64,000 nt of DNA from CADEED01 sp964444835 (lineage in GTDB: Bacteria; Pseudomonadota; Gammaproteobacteria; Steroidobacterales; Steroidobacteraceae). Of this stretch, positions 1 to 9,412 are shown in pieces. A program made the position numbers and the translations under genes. The notes under the pieces were generated by a model. It was given only the letters and a program-made list of their open reading frames with translations, ran no database searches and was not told the DNA's origin. The number at the start of each line of letters is the position of its first letter. Position 1 is the stretch's first letter. The DNA is taken from positions 1-64,000 of the forward strand of contig CAYUIT010000012.1 in the NCBI GenBank assembly GCA_964444835.1, in the 5' to 3' direction.

Positions 1-1368
1 TGAGCCGCCTGTTCGCGAAACAGTCACGGTCACTGTGCCCGCGGCTTCGCCGACACTTTGCGTTGCTGCGGTGAACTGCAAGGTGCCCGGTGTGACAACC
101 GGCGCGTCGTCATCCGTGATCGTGATCGTGCTGCTCGACGGTGAGCCCAACGTCGCCCCGCTCGCATTGCTCAGCGCAATCGAAAAACTCTCGCTGCTTT
201 CTTGCTGCGTGTCATTGGTGATCGAGATATTCACCGTGCGGCTCGTGCCGTCGCCGTCGGCCCAGTTGAGTGTGCCGCTCGCGCTCGTGAAGTCGCTCCC
301 TGCCGTCGCCGTGCCTGCCGTCGTGGCGTACTGCACAGATGCCGCACCACTCGTGCCGCCGGCGCGACTGATGGTGATTGCCACGGTGCCAGCAGCCTCA
401 GCGACGGTGGCCGCCGCTGACGAGAAGCGCAATGTGCCGGGCTGCGAACCCGCCGCGAACGGCGTGTCCGTCGACCAAATTGGCCGCGTGGGGTTGTTAC
501 CCACTCGGCGCTCGCCCGGACTCGCACCGCCATTGGCGGAATCGACGATGACCGTGCCCGACCCCTCATCGAAATGATAGAGCGCGGCCGTGCTCGCATC
601 CGCGACGAACGGTGCCGTCGGGACGGTGAAGTTACTGCTGTACCTAACAACCGTCGACAGCCGCACCTCGTCGATGAGCCCGTTATAGGACGGGTAACGC
701 ACGGGATCGGCGTCGTACTTTTCGGCGCCAATACCGAGGTAGTTGTCGACGTTTAGCGAGATCCCCGGCGGCACACTACTCGGCACGCCGTCGGCATAAC
801 TGACGTTGCCCGTGGGGCCGGTACCTTGCACATCGAGCTGCCCATCAACGTAGATTCGAACGGCGCCCGATGAGGCCACACGCGTGATGGCCACGTGGTG
901 CCACTGACCATCGCCGACGTTGGCGCTACCGCAGATGCCGAGCGCGGCGCCGGTGCCGCCTTGAAACATGCCGAAGCCGAGCCGCGCAGTGCCGGCGCCT
1001 GTGCGGAACATCGCGAGTCCATAGTCGCCATTGCGATCGTGCGACCAAATCGCACGATCGAAGATTATGTTCCCATTGATCCAATTCTCGCCGCTGCCAG
1101 TGACGCAGCCTGAGCCCGGCGTATTGTCAGCAGCGTTGGCCTTCATCCAAAACTCGAGCGTGAAATCGCCGGCGCCGACGTCTGCAGGAACGTGCGGGTC
1201 GATTTGAATCATCACGCGATCGACGTTCGGCACAGCCTGGCCAAAGAAGCGCATCGACAGTTGCGCGGTGGCGATGCTGGGTATCGCGGCCATGACCAGC
1301 AGCCAGAGCCCGAGCGCGCCCACGCGTTGTGGGGAGCGCACATGAGAAACAGGACGACTAGAATTCAT
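1..1368 (-). CDS. Secreted LamG / Calx-beta surface protein, C-terminus beyond the window
   Basis: The reverse strand is open for 456 codons from an ATG at 1366-1368 and runs off the left edge, so the protein is partial. Residues 1-37 look like a signal peptide ending in a hydrophobic stretch and an SIATA/Q cleavage site. Residues about 40-270 read as a concanavalin-like LamG domain (GDFTLEFWMKA, later GDGQWHHVAITR and VRIYVDGQLD). From about residue 309 there is a Calx-beta repeat (ATVAEAAGTVAITISR, then GSDF and ending TITITDDD), and a second begins near residue 420. Such proteins are exported adhesins or carbohydrate binders; the ligand is unknown. It is divergent from the glycosyltransferase at 1407 with only 38 bp between starts. 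The C-terminus, where a PEP-CTERM or other sorting signal would sit, cannot be seen. Confidence 0.85.
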   Translation of the reverse strand, partial: MNSSRPVSHVRSPQRVGALGLWLLVMAAIPSIATAQLSMRFFGQAVPNVDRVMIQIDPHVPADVGAGDFTLEFWMKANAADNTPGSGCVTGSGENWINGNIIFDRAIWSHDRNGDYGLAMFRTGAGTARLGFGMFQGGTGAALGICGSANVGDGQWHHVAITRVASSGAVRIYVDGQLDVQGTGPTGNVSYADGVPSSVPPGISLNVDNYLGIGAEKYDADPVRYPSYNGLIDEVRLSTVVRYSSNFTVPTAPFVADASTAALYHFDEGSGTVIVDSANGGASPGERRVGNNPTRPIWSTDTPFAAGSQPGTLRFSSAAATVAEAAGTVAITISRAGGTSGAASVQYATTAGTATAGSDFTSASGTLNWADGDGTSRTVNISITNDTQQESSESFSIALSNASGATLGSPSSSTITITDDDAPVVTPGTLQFTAATQSVGEAAGTVTVTVSRTGGS

Positions 1369-1406
1369 AGTTCACGTTGCAAACTCTGGCTAAGCACGAG
1401 GACTCA

Positions 1407-3128
1407 ATGCCGAACTGGCTTCGCATCATACGCTCGAATCTGGCGCAACCCGATCAGCGTCGCCATTCGCTGACGGTTCTTGCGTGCGTGTTGTTTGCGG
1501 TGATTAGTGCCGGCGTTGCCTCGCGCTGGGGCCTGCCCGACGGCCAGTCCGAGCAAACCACATCGAGCTGGGCTGTCGATACGATCGCGCCGCTCGGCCC
1601 GCTCAACGAGGCGAAGCATCGCTTCACGCGGGACGGTGTCGACGACGTGATTTATCCGCTGTTCCACTATGTCGTGCTCACCGGTGCGTTTACGCCGTAT
1701 GTCGGCGTGCAGTGGGCGACGGGGGAGTTTCGCAACCCGAGCAGCGACTATCCATATGGCGCACAGTCGCCGGAGCGCTTCTTCAAGCAACTCACGTGGA
1801 TCGCGGCACTCGTTAGCATGATTATGTTAGCTGGCTTGTTGCTAGCCGTTTACGGCATCGCTCGCGAGATCTTTGATCGCCGCGCCGCGCTGTTCGCACT
1901 GGCCTTCGCGGCGCTGATCCCGCCGTTGTCTTTCTATGGCGCCACGTCGAATCTCGATGTGCCATATCTGTTTTGGACTGCCATTGCGGTCTGGCTACTA
2001 ACACTCCTGACGCGCACCGGACGTCTCACGCACTACATCCTGTGCGGCGTGTGCGTCGCTCTCGCGGTCGCCACGAAGGATCAAGCCGCCGGCTTCTTCG
2101 TCGCGCTGCCGGTATTGGTCGCGTGGGCCACCGCCCGGACGCTCGCCCGCGAGGGCCGGCCGCATGGTGCGATCGCCGCGCTGTTCGATCGCCGCACGCT
2201 CGCCACTGGATTTGCGGCCGTCATCACCTTTGTCTTAGCTAACAACCTACTGTTCGGCGGATGGGCTGGCTTCAAACGCCACCTTGAGTTCGCCGATACT
2301 TTCTACGCCGCCAACATCGCGACGAAAGAAGTGCCGCTCCTCGCGCGGCAACCGCAAATCCTGTTCGAGAACGCGCAACTCACCCTCGAAATGGTCGGCC
2401 TACCGCTGTTGCTACTCGTCGCGATTGGCCTATTCGTCGCCTGGCGGCAGCGGCACAGCAAAGCATGGTTCCTGATCGTGCCGTGCGTCACCTACTACGT
2501 GACGATCCTCGCGCCGACGAACAGCATTTCGCGCTACTTGCTCGGAATCGTATTGTTGCTCACGCCCTTTGCTGGTGCGGCGGTGGCTTGGGCCATCGAA
2601 TCGGCGCATACCGTGCGCCGTATCGCTGTCGCGGGGATCGGGATTCTGGCGGTCGCCTGGCAAGGCTTTCTCGTCTTCAACCTGCACCTGACGCTGCAGC
2701 ACGATAGTCGCTACGCAATGGAAGCCTGGGTGCGCGCGAACGTGCCGGCAGGCAAGCCAATCGAATCGGCCACGCAAGCGCGCTATTTGCCGCGTTTGGC
2801 AGACCGACATTCGTACGTGATCGTCGGCAATTCGTTCGATGCGGTGGACTACAGCCTGCGCGCTGATGAGCTAACAATTGCAGCGCTCACGAAGCGTAGC
2901 CCGGAGTACGTGATGGTGTTGGCCGATGTGGGTTTGAGTGGCGACCCTCAGCGACTCGATCCACACGAACCGCACTTCCAGTACTTCGCGGACTTGTTGG
3001 CCGGGCGAGCGGGCTACGAAGTCATCGCTCGCTTCGAGACGCCGTCGCTCGTTCGGTTTCGGCAACTCACGGTCGGGACACAACCCACGACGATTCTGTT
3101 GCGTAGAAAGTTGCTGACATCAAATTAG
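1407..3128 (+). CDS. ArnT/PMT-like (GT39/GT83-type) membrane glycosyltransferase
   Basis: The protein has 573 residues with about ten to twelve hydrophobic segments and a periplasmic C-terminal part, the usual build of polyprenyl-phosphate-sugar-dependent glycosyltransferases. An early extracytoplasmic loop carries DVIYPLFHYVVLTGAF, and a later loop reads GATSNLDVPYLFW, similar to the acidic substrate loops of this class. I chose ATG 1407 because CGAGGA lies about five bases upstream; an in-frame ATG at 1377 has no visible ribosome binding site. The likely role is transfer of a lipid-linked sugar to lipid, glycan or protein at the periplasmic face. It stands next to the EPS locus but is separated from it by two secreted-protein genes. 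Donor and acceptor cannot be told from sequence. Confidence 0.75.
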   Translation: MPNWLRIIRSNLAQPDQRRHSLTVLACVLFAVISAGVASRWGLPDGQSEQTTSSWAVDTIAPLGPLNEAKHRFTRDGVDDVIYPLFHYVVLTGAFTPYVGVQWATGEFRNPSSDYPYGAQSPERFFKQLTWIAALVSMIMLAGLLLAVYGIAREIFDRRAALFALAFAALIPPLSFYGATSNLDVPYLFWTAIAVWLLTLLTRTGRLTHYILCGVCVALAVATKDQAAGFFVALPVLVAWATARTLAREGRPHGAIAALFDRRTLATGFAAVITFVLANNLLFGGWAGFKRHLEFADTFYAANIATKEVPLLARQPQILFENAQLTLEMVGLPLLLLVAIGLFVAWRQRHSKAWFLIVPCVTYYVTILAPTNSISRYLLGIVLLLTPFAGAAVAWAIESAHTVRRIAVAGIGILAVAWQGFLVFNLHLTLQHDSRYAMEAWVRANVPAGKPIESATQARYLPRLADRHSYVIVGNSFDAVDYSLRADELTIAALTKRSPEYVMVLADVGLSGDPQRLDPHEPHFQYFADLLAGRAGYEVIARFETPSLVRFRQLTVGTQPTTILLRRKLLTSN

Positions 3129-3398
3129 GGAAACACGAATTAGGGACATCGCGTGTCGACGGGCTTTACAGTCAGGCATCCGACGCCCGCCACGGGCGCA
3201 CTAGGAATCGGCGTGTAACTATCTGATTATTATAAACTTTTCGGCGCTTTTCGTGCCGATATCGCGCCTTTCCTTGTTTCCCAAAAAATCGCCTAACAAG
3301 TTGTGAAAGAAAAGCCGACTCACCTAAACGGGTGCTAGCCGGGGGTCTTGCGCCAGCGCAAAGTTCGCGCGCCACAGAGACCACGGGAGCAAAACATA
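3129..3398 (+). promoter_or_regulatory. Intergenic leader upstream of the IPT/TIG protein
   Basis: These 270 bp carry no convincing gene. They contain a short direct repeat (AATTAGGGA twice, near 3123 and 3138), a perfect hairpin of CGCCCG/CGGGCG with a CCA loop at 3184-3198 and no U tract, an AT-rich patch with TATAAA at 3231-3236 that could be a -10 box, and a possible leader stem CACC/GGTG near 3321-3334. A GGGAGC site precedes ATG 3399. No known riboswitch consensus was recognised. Promoter assignment is tentative. Confidence 0.3.
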
Positions 3399-6300
3399 AT
3401 GCGTTTGAGTTCAGCGCCGCGGGCGTTCTTCAATCTCCTCACGATGGGCGCGCTTGCCGCGTTAGCCCTCGCGTTGCCTGGAACGGCTAGCGCTCAATTC
3501 ACGGATAGCTTCAATCGCGCCGATTCGGCTGCGATTGGCAATGGCTGGATCGAGAAGAGCCCTGAGTCGTACACGCTTACTAACAACCGTGTGCAGAAGA
3601 TCGCGCTGTCCAGCGCGTATCTGAACAACGCGGTGTATCGCCCCGCCGCCGAAGACCTTCTCGATGTCGAAGCGTCGGTCGAATTGCGGATCACGGCAGC
3701 GTCGCCGGGCTATCCGCAAATCTTTACGCGGCTGCAGTCCGCGACCGTCGGGAACTCGAATCAGCTCGATGGCTACATCCTGTATGTCAACGACAACAAC
3801 GGCCAGGCAATTCTGGGCCGCCAAACAGGCTCCTCGTTCGTCAATACGTTGGCGACTCTCGCAATCTCTCCCGCGCTGAATACAGTCGATACGTTCCGCT
3901 TGCGCTTACGCTCGACGGGCACGAACCCCGTGCTGTTGGAAGCGTACGTCGAGCGCTGGAACGGTACGGCGTGGCAAATCATTGGCTCGGCAAACGCTGC
4001 CGACAGCAATCCTGATCGCTTTGCGACGGCCGGCACGGTCGGCTTCGGCGGCTACATCGAAGGCTCTTATTCCTTCGACAACTTCACCCGCACCAATCTC
4101 GGCAGCGGCGGTGGTGGCAACCCCGTACCCACGCTGACGCAACTGCAACCGGCCACGGCGACGCAAGGCGAGAACGGCCTCACGTTGACGGTCGTCGGTA
4201 ACAATTTCGTAAACGGCGCCATCGTTCGGTGGAACGGCGCCAATCGCACCACGACCTTTGTTTCGGCGAACACGCTCGAAGCGCAAATCACGCCAGCGGA
4301 CCTGAGCGCCGCAGGCACAGCCTCCGTGACGGTGTTCAACCCGGCGCCGGGTGGCGGCGTGTCGGCGGCCCAGACGTTCACGATCCAGGCCAGCCAAACG
4401 CCGAATCCTGTGCCGACGGCGACGGGCATCAGCCCGGCTTCCGCTGTGGCCGGTAGCGGTGCGATCACCCTCACGGTGACTGGCACCGACTTCGCCTCGA
4501 ATGCGTCCGTGCGCTGGAACGGCGCGAACCGCGCGACCACCTTCGTGTCGCCGACGCAGCTGACGGCCACGATTCCGGCCACTGACCTAACAACTGCCGG
4601 CACCGCGACCGTCACGGTGTTCAACCCGACTCCGGGCGGCGGTACTTCCGTCGGCCGCACGTTCACTATCGTGGCGGGCAACCCGGCGCCAGTGATCACC
4701 TCCTTGGCGCCGAACTCTGCGACGGCGGGCACCGCAGCGTTCACGTTGACGGTGAATGGCACAGGCTTCATCAATGGCTCGACCGTGCGCTGGAACGGTT
4801 CAAACCGTACGACCACATTCGTGTCTGCCACCGTGCTGACGGCCGCCATTACGGCCGCCGACATTGCAGCCAGTGGAACGGCGCAAGTGTCCGTGTTCAC
4901 CGGTGCGCCTGGCGGTGGTACGTCCCCCAACGCGGCCTTCACGATCAACGCGGCCGGCGGCGGCGGCGGCGCGTACTCAATCGCGTCGCTCTCGCCGATC
5001 TCGGCAGCGGCAGGCGCAGGCAGCGTACTCGTCACCGTCAATGGCACGGGCTTCACGAATCAGTCGGTGGTGCGCTGGAACGGCTCGAACCGCACGACGA
5101 CGTTCGTGTCGGCCACGCAGATCCGCGCGACCTTGACCGCGACCGACTTGTCGACCCAAGGCAACGGCGCGATCACGGTGAGCACGCCTGTGCTCGGCGT
5201 CACCGAGCCGCTGTCGTTCTTCGTGCTCGCGGCGGGCGAGACGGTGGTATTCGACGGCTTCAATCGTGCTAACAATGCAACGATCGGTAACGGCTGGACG
5301 GAGAAGTACGGGCCGGCGTTCCGCATCGAAGGAAATCGAGTCCTCGCGGCTGGTGATACGTATCCGTACAACTTCCGCGACAACATCGTGTATCGGTCGG
5401 CAACGACGGAAGATCGGCTCAATTCCGAATCGTCCATCGAGTTCATTCGCACGCCGAACTCGAACTTCCCGCAGCTACACGCTCGTGTGCAGCGCGGCAC
5501 GCTCGCGAACCCGAACACACTCAACAGCTACATCCTGTACGTCGACGACTACTTGTCGCCCGAGGCGTTGGTCATCGCGGTACAGCCCGACAACACGTCG
5601 CTGAACGAGTGCTACTTGTTGATCATCAACTTCACGCAGCCGCTCGTGAACGGCGATCGCTACCGCTTGCGCTTCATCGTGCAAGGTACGAGCCCCGTGC
5701 AGTTGACGGGCCTCATCGAACGCTTCGACGGCTCGCGCTGGATCAACAACGGCTCCGGTAGCGTGAACCACGTGCCGAACATGACGCCGACGCCCGGCTA
5801 CTACTGCCCGCAGCCGGTGGTACCGCCGCCGATCGTGACGCCGGGCACGTACGGCTTCGCGAAGTGGTATGACCAAGTCGACCCGTACGACAACTTCTAC
5901 TGGCGCTCGACGGGTGGCTCGGGTGGCGGCGTCACGCTGCCGTCGCTGACCTCTGTGTCGCCGAACAGTGTGACGGTTGGCGGCTCGACGTTCACGCTCA
6001 CGGTGAACGGCAGCGGTTTCACGAACCAATCGGTGGTGCGCTGGAACGGCGCGAATCGCACGACGACGTTCGTCTCTGCCACACAGCTCACAGCGAGCAT
6101 TCCGGCCACGGATATCGCGACAACGGGAACGGCCTCTGTCGTGGTGTTCAATCCGGGCACGGGCGGCGGTGTCTCGCCGCAAACGCTGACCGTATCGATC
6201 AATCCGCCGCCGCAGGCTGGCTCGTTCACCGACGAGTTCAATCGGGCGGATTCGGATCTGATTGGCAACCAATGGATCGAGAAGGCGCCTGCTGCCTTCT

Positions 6301-6830
6301 TCATCATCGGTGGCTCGGCCAGCAAGCAAGCGGTGTCGAGCAACTACACTAACAACTTAGTGTATCGGCCCGCCGCCGAGGACGTGCTCAACGTCGAAGC
6401 GTCGGCGGTGATGCGGCTTAGCGCGGCGAATCCGGGCTACCCGCAGATCTTCACGCGGCTCCAGTCGGCTACGGCGGCGACGCAGAGTGCGTTCGATGCG
6501 TATCTGATGTACGTCGACGGCAGCACGACGCGCGTCGTGATCGGCCGGCAGCAAGGATCGGGCCTCACCAACCTTGCGTCGATGTCGCTGACGACGGCCT
6601 TCAATACGACCGATACGTTCCGCATGCGCCTGACCACCACGGGCACGACGAGCGTGCAGGTGACGGGCGTCGTCGAGCGGTTGACCGGCACAGGCTGGGA
6701 AGCGATCGGCACCGCCACGGCGACCGACACGTCGCCACAGCGCATCGCGACACCAGGCTCCGTCGGCTTCGGCGGCTACACCGAAGCGTCGTACACCTAC
6801 GACAGCTTCACGCGCACGAACCTGCCGTAG
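3399..6830 (+). CDS. Large secreted modular protein: three related beta-sandwich modules and five IPT/TIG repeats
   Basis: The start ATG 3399 is favoured over 3348 because it gives a clean signal peptide (hydrophobic core LLTMGALAALALALP, cleavage after TASA) and has GGGAGC upstream. After it come module A (residues ~33-235, FTDSFNRADS...IGNGWIEK...PQIFTRLQSA), four IPT/TIG repeats (~240-606), module B (~615-837), one more TIG repeat (~845-935) and module A' (~940-1142). Every TIG repeat has the signature VRWNG[AS]NR[TA]TTFVS. Modules A and A' are close copies; B is more divergent. The A modules look like concanavalin-type or glycoside-binding beta sandwiches. The protein ends FTRTNLP with no CTERM anchor, so it is probably secreted or held non-covalently. 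Function is probably adhesion or matrix binding; no catalytic motif was recognised. Confidence 0.85.
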   Translation: MRLSSAPRAFFNLLTMGALAALALALPGTASAQFTDSFNRADSAAIGNGWIEKSPESYTLTNNRVQKIALSSAYLNNAVYRPAAEDLLDVEASVELRITAASPGYPQIFTRLQSATVGNSNQLDGYILYVNDNNGQAILGRQTGSSFVNTLATLAISPALNTVDTFRLRLRSTGTNPVLLEAYVERWNGTAWQIIGSANAADSNPDRFATAGTVGFGGYIEGSYSFDNFTRTNLGSGGGGNPVPTLTQLQPATATQGENGLTLTVVGNNFVNGAIVRWNGANRTTTFVSANTLEAQITPADLSAAGTASVTVFNPAPGGGVSAAQTFTIQASQTPNPVPTATGISPASAVAGSGAITLTVTGTDFASNASVRWNGANRATTFVSPTQLTATIPATDLTTAGTATVTVFNPTPGGGTSVGRTFTIVAGNPAPVITSLAPNSATAGTAAFTLTVNGTGFINGSTVRWNGSNRTTTFVSATVLTAAITAADIAASGTAQVSVFTGAPGGGTSPNAAFTINAAGGGGGAYSIASLSPISAAAGAGSVLVTVNGTGFTNQSVVRWNGSNRTTTFVSATQIRATLTATDLSTQGNGAITVSTPVLGVTEPLSFFVLAAGETVVFDGFNRANNATIGNGWTEKYGPAFRIEGNRVLAAGDTYPYNFRDNIVYRSATTEDRLNSESSIEFIRTPNSNFPQLHARVQRGTLANPNTLNSYILYVDDYLSPEALVIAVQPDNTSLNECYLLIINFTQPLVNGDRYRLRFIVQGTSPVQLTGLIERFDGSRWINNGSGSVNHVPNMTPTPGYYCPQPVVPPPIVTPGTYGFAKWYDQVDPYDNFYWRSTGGSGGGVTLPSLTSVSPNSVTVGGSTFTLTVNGSGFTNQSVVRWNGANRTTTFVSATQLTASIPATDIATTGTASVVVFNPGTGGGVSPQTLTVSINPPPQAGSFTDEFNRADSDLIGNQWIEKAPAAFFIIGGSASKQAVSSNYTNNLVYRPAAEDVLNVEASAVMRLSAANPGYPQIFTRLQSATAATQSAFDAYLMYVDGSTTRVVIGRQQGSGLTNLASMSLTTAFNTTDTFRMRLTTTGTTSVQVTGVVERLTGTGWEAIGTATATDTSPQRIATPGSVGFGGYTEASYTYDSFTRTNLP

Positions 6831-6843
6831 CGCACCGCACTTC

Positions 6844-7713
6844 TCACGGCGCGGTAGTTAGCAAACTAACTACCGCGCCGATGAGTTCAGGATCTTGCGG
6901 CAAGGCGTCGTGATCGACGGCGCGACCCCACAACACGTTGCCATCGGTCGTCATGGTTGCGTGTGCGGGCAGCGAATCCCAACGCAATCCGCCAGCCCCG
7001 TCTAGCACGGCGCTCTCCGGCGGCTCGATCCAGCGATCTACCCGCAATCGCACCGTGAAAAAGGCGATCGCGCGCTCGGCGTTCGGTGCCACACGCTCCG
7101 CAACACGCGCATCCGCGCCCAGGCCGTACGGCGTCTCATCGCGGGGACTCGCACGCGTGCCGTTCAACTTTGCTTGCAAGCCCGTGGGCGCCTGGTCATA
7201 GCTCGGGCACATCTGTGCGTTGCCCTCCCCCGACAGCCCGCACAGCGCGTCGGTGCCATGATTGCTCGGCGCGATGCCAATGAGGATGCGCACGCGCTCG
7301 GGTCGCACAAACGCGGCATACCAGCGCGAGCTCACGGCTCCCATGCTGTGCGCGACGAGATCCACTCGTTGTGGCTTCGCGGGGCACCCGCGAGCTGCGG
7401 CGAGACGCTGTGTCGCAGCCAAGCGCTCGTCGACGGCGCGTGCGATCGTCTCGGTGGCGGCTCGGACGTTGTCACCATCGTTGGGCTCGAGAGCCAGCGC
7501 CGATAGCTGCTCGTCAGCATAGCCAGCACGGCGCAAGGCCGCGACCAACGGTCGCCACGACGCCGGTCCGAGGCCCGACCCATGCACCATAATGACCGCT
7601 GGCCGCGCCAATGCGGCGCAGCTCACAGCAGCATTCGGCGCAGCGTTACAGCCGACGGAAAGGGTTGCCAACGCTGCAACTACTCCGCGGGCAAGCACTG
7701 CGACGCACCTCAC
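6844..7713 (-). CDS. Lipase-like alpha/beta hydrolase lipoprotein
   Basis: The protein has 289 residues. A GTG at 7711-7713 gives a short hydrophobic leader ending in a lipobox-like LSVGC, so it is probably a lipid-anchored periplasmic or outer-membrane protein; the longer in-frame start at 7917 would run through the divergent ligase start and yields a basic, non-signal N-terminus. The oxyanion motif VMVHGSG, typical of triacylglycerol lipases, is followed by the nucleophile elbow AHSMGAVSS. A histidine near the C-terminus (VDHDAL) fits the last catalytic residue. It is divergent from the acyl ligase at 7829. Substrate is unknown: it is an esterase or lipase by family. Confidence 0.75.
   Translation of the reverse strand: MRCVAVLARGVVAALATLSVGCNAAPNAAVSCAALARPAVIMVHGSGLGPASWRPLVAALRRAGYADEQLSALALEPNDGDNVRAATETIARAVDERLAATQRLAAARGCPAKPQRVDLVAHSMGAVSSRWYAAFVRPERVRILIGIAPSNHGTDALCGLSGEGNAQMCPSYDQAPTGLQAKLNGTRASPRDETPYGLGADARVAERVAPNAERAIAFFTVRLRVDRWIEPPESAVLDGAGGLRWDSLPAHATMTTDGNVLWGRAVDHDALPQDPELIGAVVSLLTTAP
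6847..6880. terminator. Perfect 15-bp stem-loop between convergent genes
   Basis: The arms 6847-6861 (CGGCGCGGTAGTTAG) and 6866-6880 are perfect inverted copies around a CAAA loop. It lies just after the stop of the plus-strand gene and forms the last codons of the minus-strand hydrolase. There is no T tract on either side, so intrinsic termination would be atypical; it may instead protect the 3' ends of transcripts. Each arm ends in the GTTAG/CTAAC motif that recurs across the window. Confidence 0.6.
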
Positions 7714-7828
7714 GTCCCGGGATTCCGGCGGGTCTAACAGCCCCCTGAAAAGCCGCCTTGCGGTATTGTTGCGGCCCGACGGCGCTAGCTTGGGCGCACG
7801 TCGTCGCTTACTTCTGAACGGATTTGGC

Positions 7829-9412
7829 ATGACCGAATTGTTGCACGAGCTTGTCCTTCGGACGGCCCAGCGGACGCCGCACGCCGTGGCGTTGCGGTTT
7901 GGCTCGGCCGCCCTCAATTATGAACAGGTTGCAAGCCAGGTCGATGCGGTTGCGGCAGGCCTGCTCGCGATCGGCGTCGGCAAATTGGATCGCGTCGCCG
8001 TATATCTGCCAAAGCGCCCGGAGACGGTCGCCTCGATCTTCGGCGCGAGTCGCGCCGGTGCGGTTTTCGTACCGGTCAACTCCATTTTGAAGCCGGCGCA
8101 GGTCAAACACATCCTGACGGACTGCAACGTCCGCGTGCTCATCACCAGCGAGAGCCGCTTTTCGGATCTTGTGCCCCAACTCGCCGAGTGCCCCGATCTG
8201 CGCGCCGTCGTCCTGCTCGCAGACCAAGAAGCCGAGCGGCCGGCGACGCTGCCGTACCGCGTGCTGACTTGGGATCAGTTGTTAGCATCGAATGGACAGA
8301 CGCCGCCGCATCGCACGATCGATGCGGATATCGCCGCGATCTTCTACACCTCGGGTAGCACGGGCAAGCCCAAGGGTGTCGTGCTGTCGCAAAAGAACAT
8401 GGTGACCGGCGCCTACAGCGTGTCGCAGTATCTCGAGAACACGCCGGACGATCGATTACTCGCCGTGCTGCCATTCAGTTTCGATTATGGCTTCAGTCAA
8501 TTGTCGACGGCGTTCAAGACCGGCGCGTCGGTCATCCTGCTCGACTACCTATTGGCACGCGACGTTATCGCAACCGCGAAGCGCGAGCGCGCAACAGGTC
8601 TCGCCGGCGTGCCACCCTTGTGGGCACAGCTCGCGGCACTCGAGTGGCCGCAGGAAGTTCGCGACTCGTTGCGCTATATCACCAACTCCGGCGGCGCGAT
8701 GCCGACCGCGACGCTCGCTCGCTTGCGGGCATCCCTACCAAATACACGCCCCTATTTGATGTACGGCCTGACGGAAGCGTTTCGGTCCACCTTCCTACCA
8801 CCCGATCAAGTGGACAAGCGCCCCGATTCGATTGGCAAGGCCATTCCGAATGCCGAGATTCTCGTCGTGCGACCCGATGGCACGCCGTGCGATGCGGACG
8901 AGCCCGGCGAGCTCGTGCATCGCGGTTCGCTGGTTGCACTGGGCTACTGGAATGACGCCGCGAAGACAGCCGAGCGGTTTCGGCCAATGCCGAATCAGGA
9001 TCCCGGACTCAAGCTCACGGAAATCGTCGTGTGGTCCGGCGACACCGTACGGCGCGATGCCGAAGGCTATCTGTATTTCGTGGGCCGCCGTGACGAGATG
9101 ATCAAGACGTCCGGCTACCGCGTGAGCCCAACGGAGGTCGAAGAAGAAGCCTACGCCAGCGGGCTCGTGACCGATGCCGTTGCCGTGGGTGTCACGCACC
9201 CCACGCTGGGCCAAGCCATCGTCCTCGTAGTGGCGGGCCCCGCTCAGGACACCGACAAGCTGCTTGATGCGCTGAAACGCAGCTTGCCCGCCTTCATGGT
9301 GCCGCAGCGAATCGTGTGGCGCGACACCTTGCCGCGCAACCCGAACGGCAAGTTCGATCGGCCCGGCATTGCCGCCGACGTCAAAGACTTGTTCGCCGAG
9401 CAGACACGATGA
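7829..9412 (+). CDS. AMP-forming acyl-CoA ligase, exosortase-A-associated type
   Basis: This 527-residue adenylate-forming enzyme has the P-loop YTSGSTGKPKG at residues 173-183, the YGLTE motif in the middle, a GD...R hinge region (SGDTVRRDAEGYLYFVGR) and the C-terminal catalytic Lys in PRNPNGKFDR. It would activate a carboxylic acid with ATP and pass it to CoA or a carrier protein. The family matches my memory of the exosortase-system-associated ligase (TIGR03098). ATG 7829 starts the conserved N-terminus MTELLHELV; the upstream in-frame extension is low-complexity. The next gene, a PLP decarboxylase, overlaps by ATGA, and the likely carrier protein is encoded at 30862. Substrate unknown. 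Confidence 0.88.
   Translation: MTELLHELVLRTAQRTPHAVALRFGSAALNYEQVASQVDAVAAGLLAIGVGKLDRVAVYLPKRPETVASIFGASRAGAVFVPVNSILKPAQVKHILTDCNVRVLITSESRFSDLVPQLAECPDLRAVVLLADQEAERPATLPYRVLTWDQLLASNGQTPPHRTIDADIAAIFYTSGSTGKPKGVVLSQKNMVTGAYSVSQYLENTPDDRLLAVLPFSFDYGFSQLSTAFKTGASVILLDYLLARDVIATAKRERATGLAGVPPLWAQLAALEWPQEVRDSLRYITNSGGAMPTATLARLRASLPNTRPYLMYGLTEAFRSTFLPPDQVDKRPDSIGKAIPNAEILVVRPDGTPCDADEPGELVHRGSLVALGYWNDAAKTAERFRPMPNQDPGLKLTEIVVWSGDTVRRDAEGYLYFVGRRDEMIKTSGYRVSPTEVEEEAYASGLVTDAVAVGVTHPTLGQAIVLVVAGPAQDTDKLLDALKRSLPAFMVPQRIVWRDTLPRNPNGKFDRPGIAADVKDLFAEQTR

Noticed and set aside
1407..3128. Membrane protein as the missing exosortase
   Set aside because: It has the loops of ArnT/PMT-type glycosyltransferases and lacks the exosortase Cys and two Arg core; length 573 is also too long.
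4067..5056. 329-codon minus-strand frame opposite the TIG repeats, and a 470-codon one at 35642-37054 opposite the Ig-like repeats
   Set aside because: Both are antisense readings of repetitive GC-rich coding sequence, with Pro/Val/Ala-rich low-complexity products and no domain; the plus-strand genes have signal peptides and real domains.
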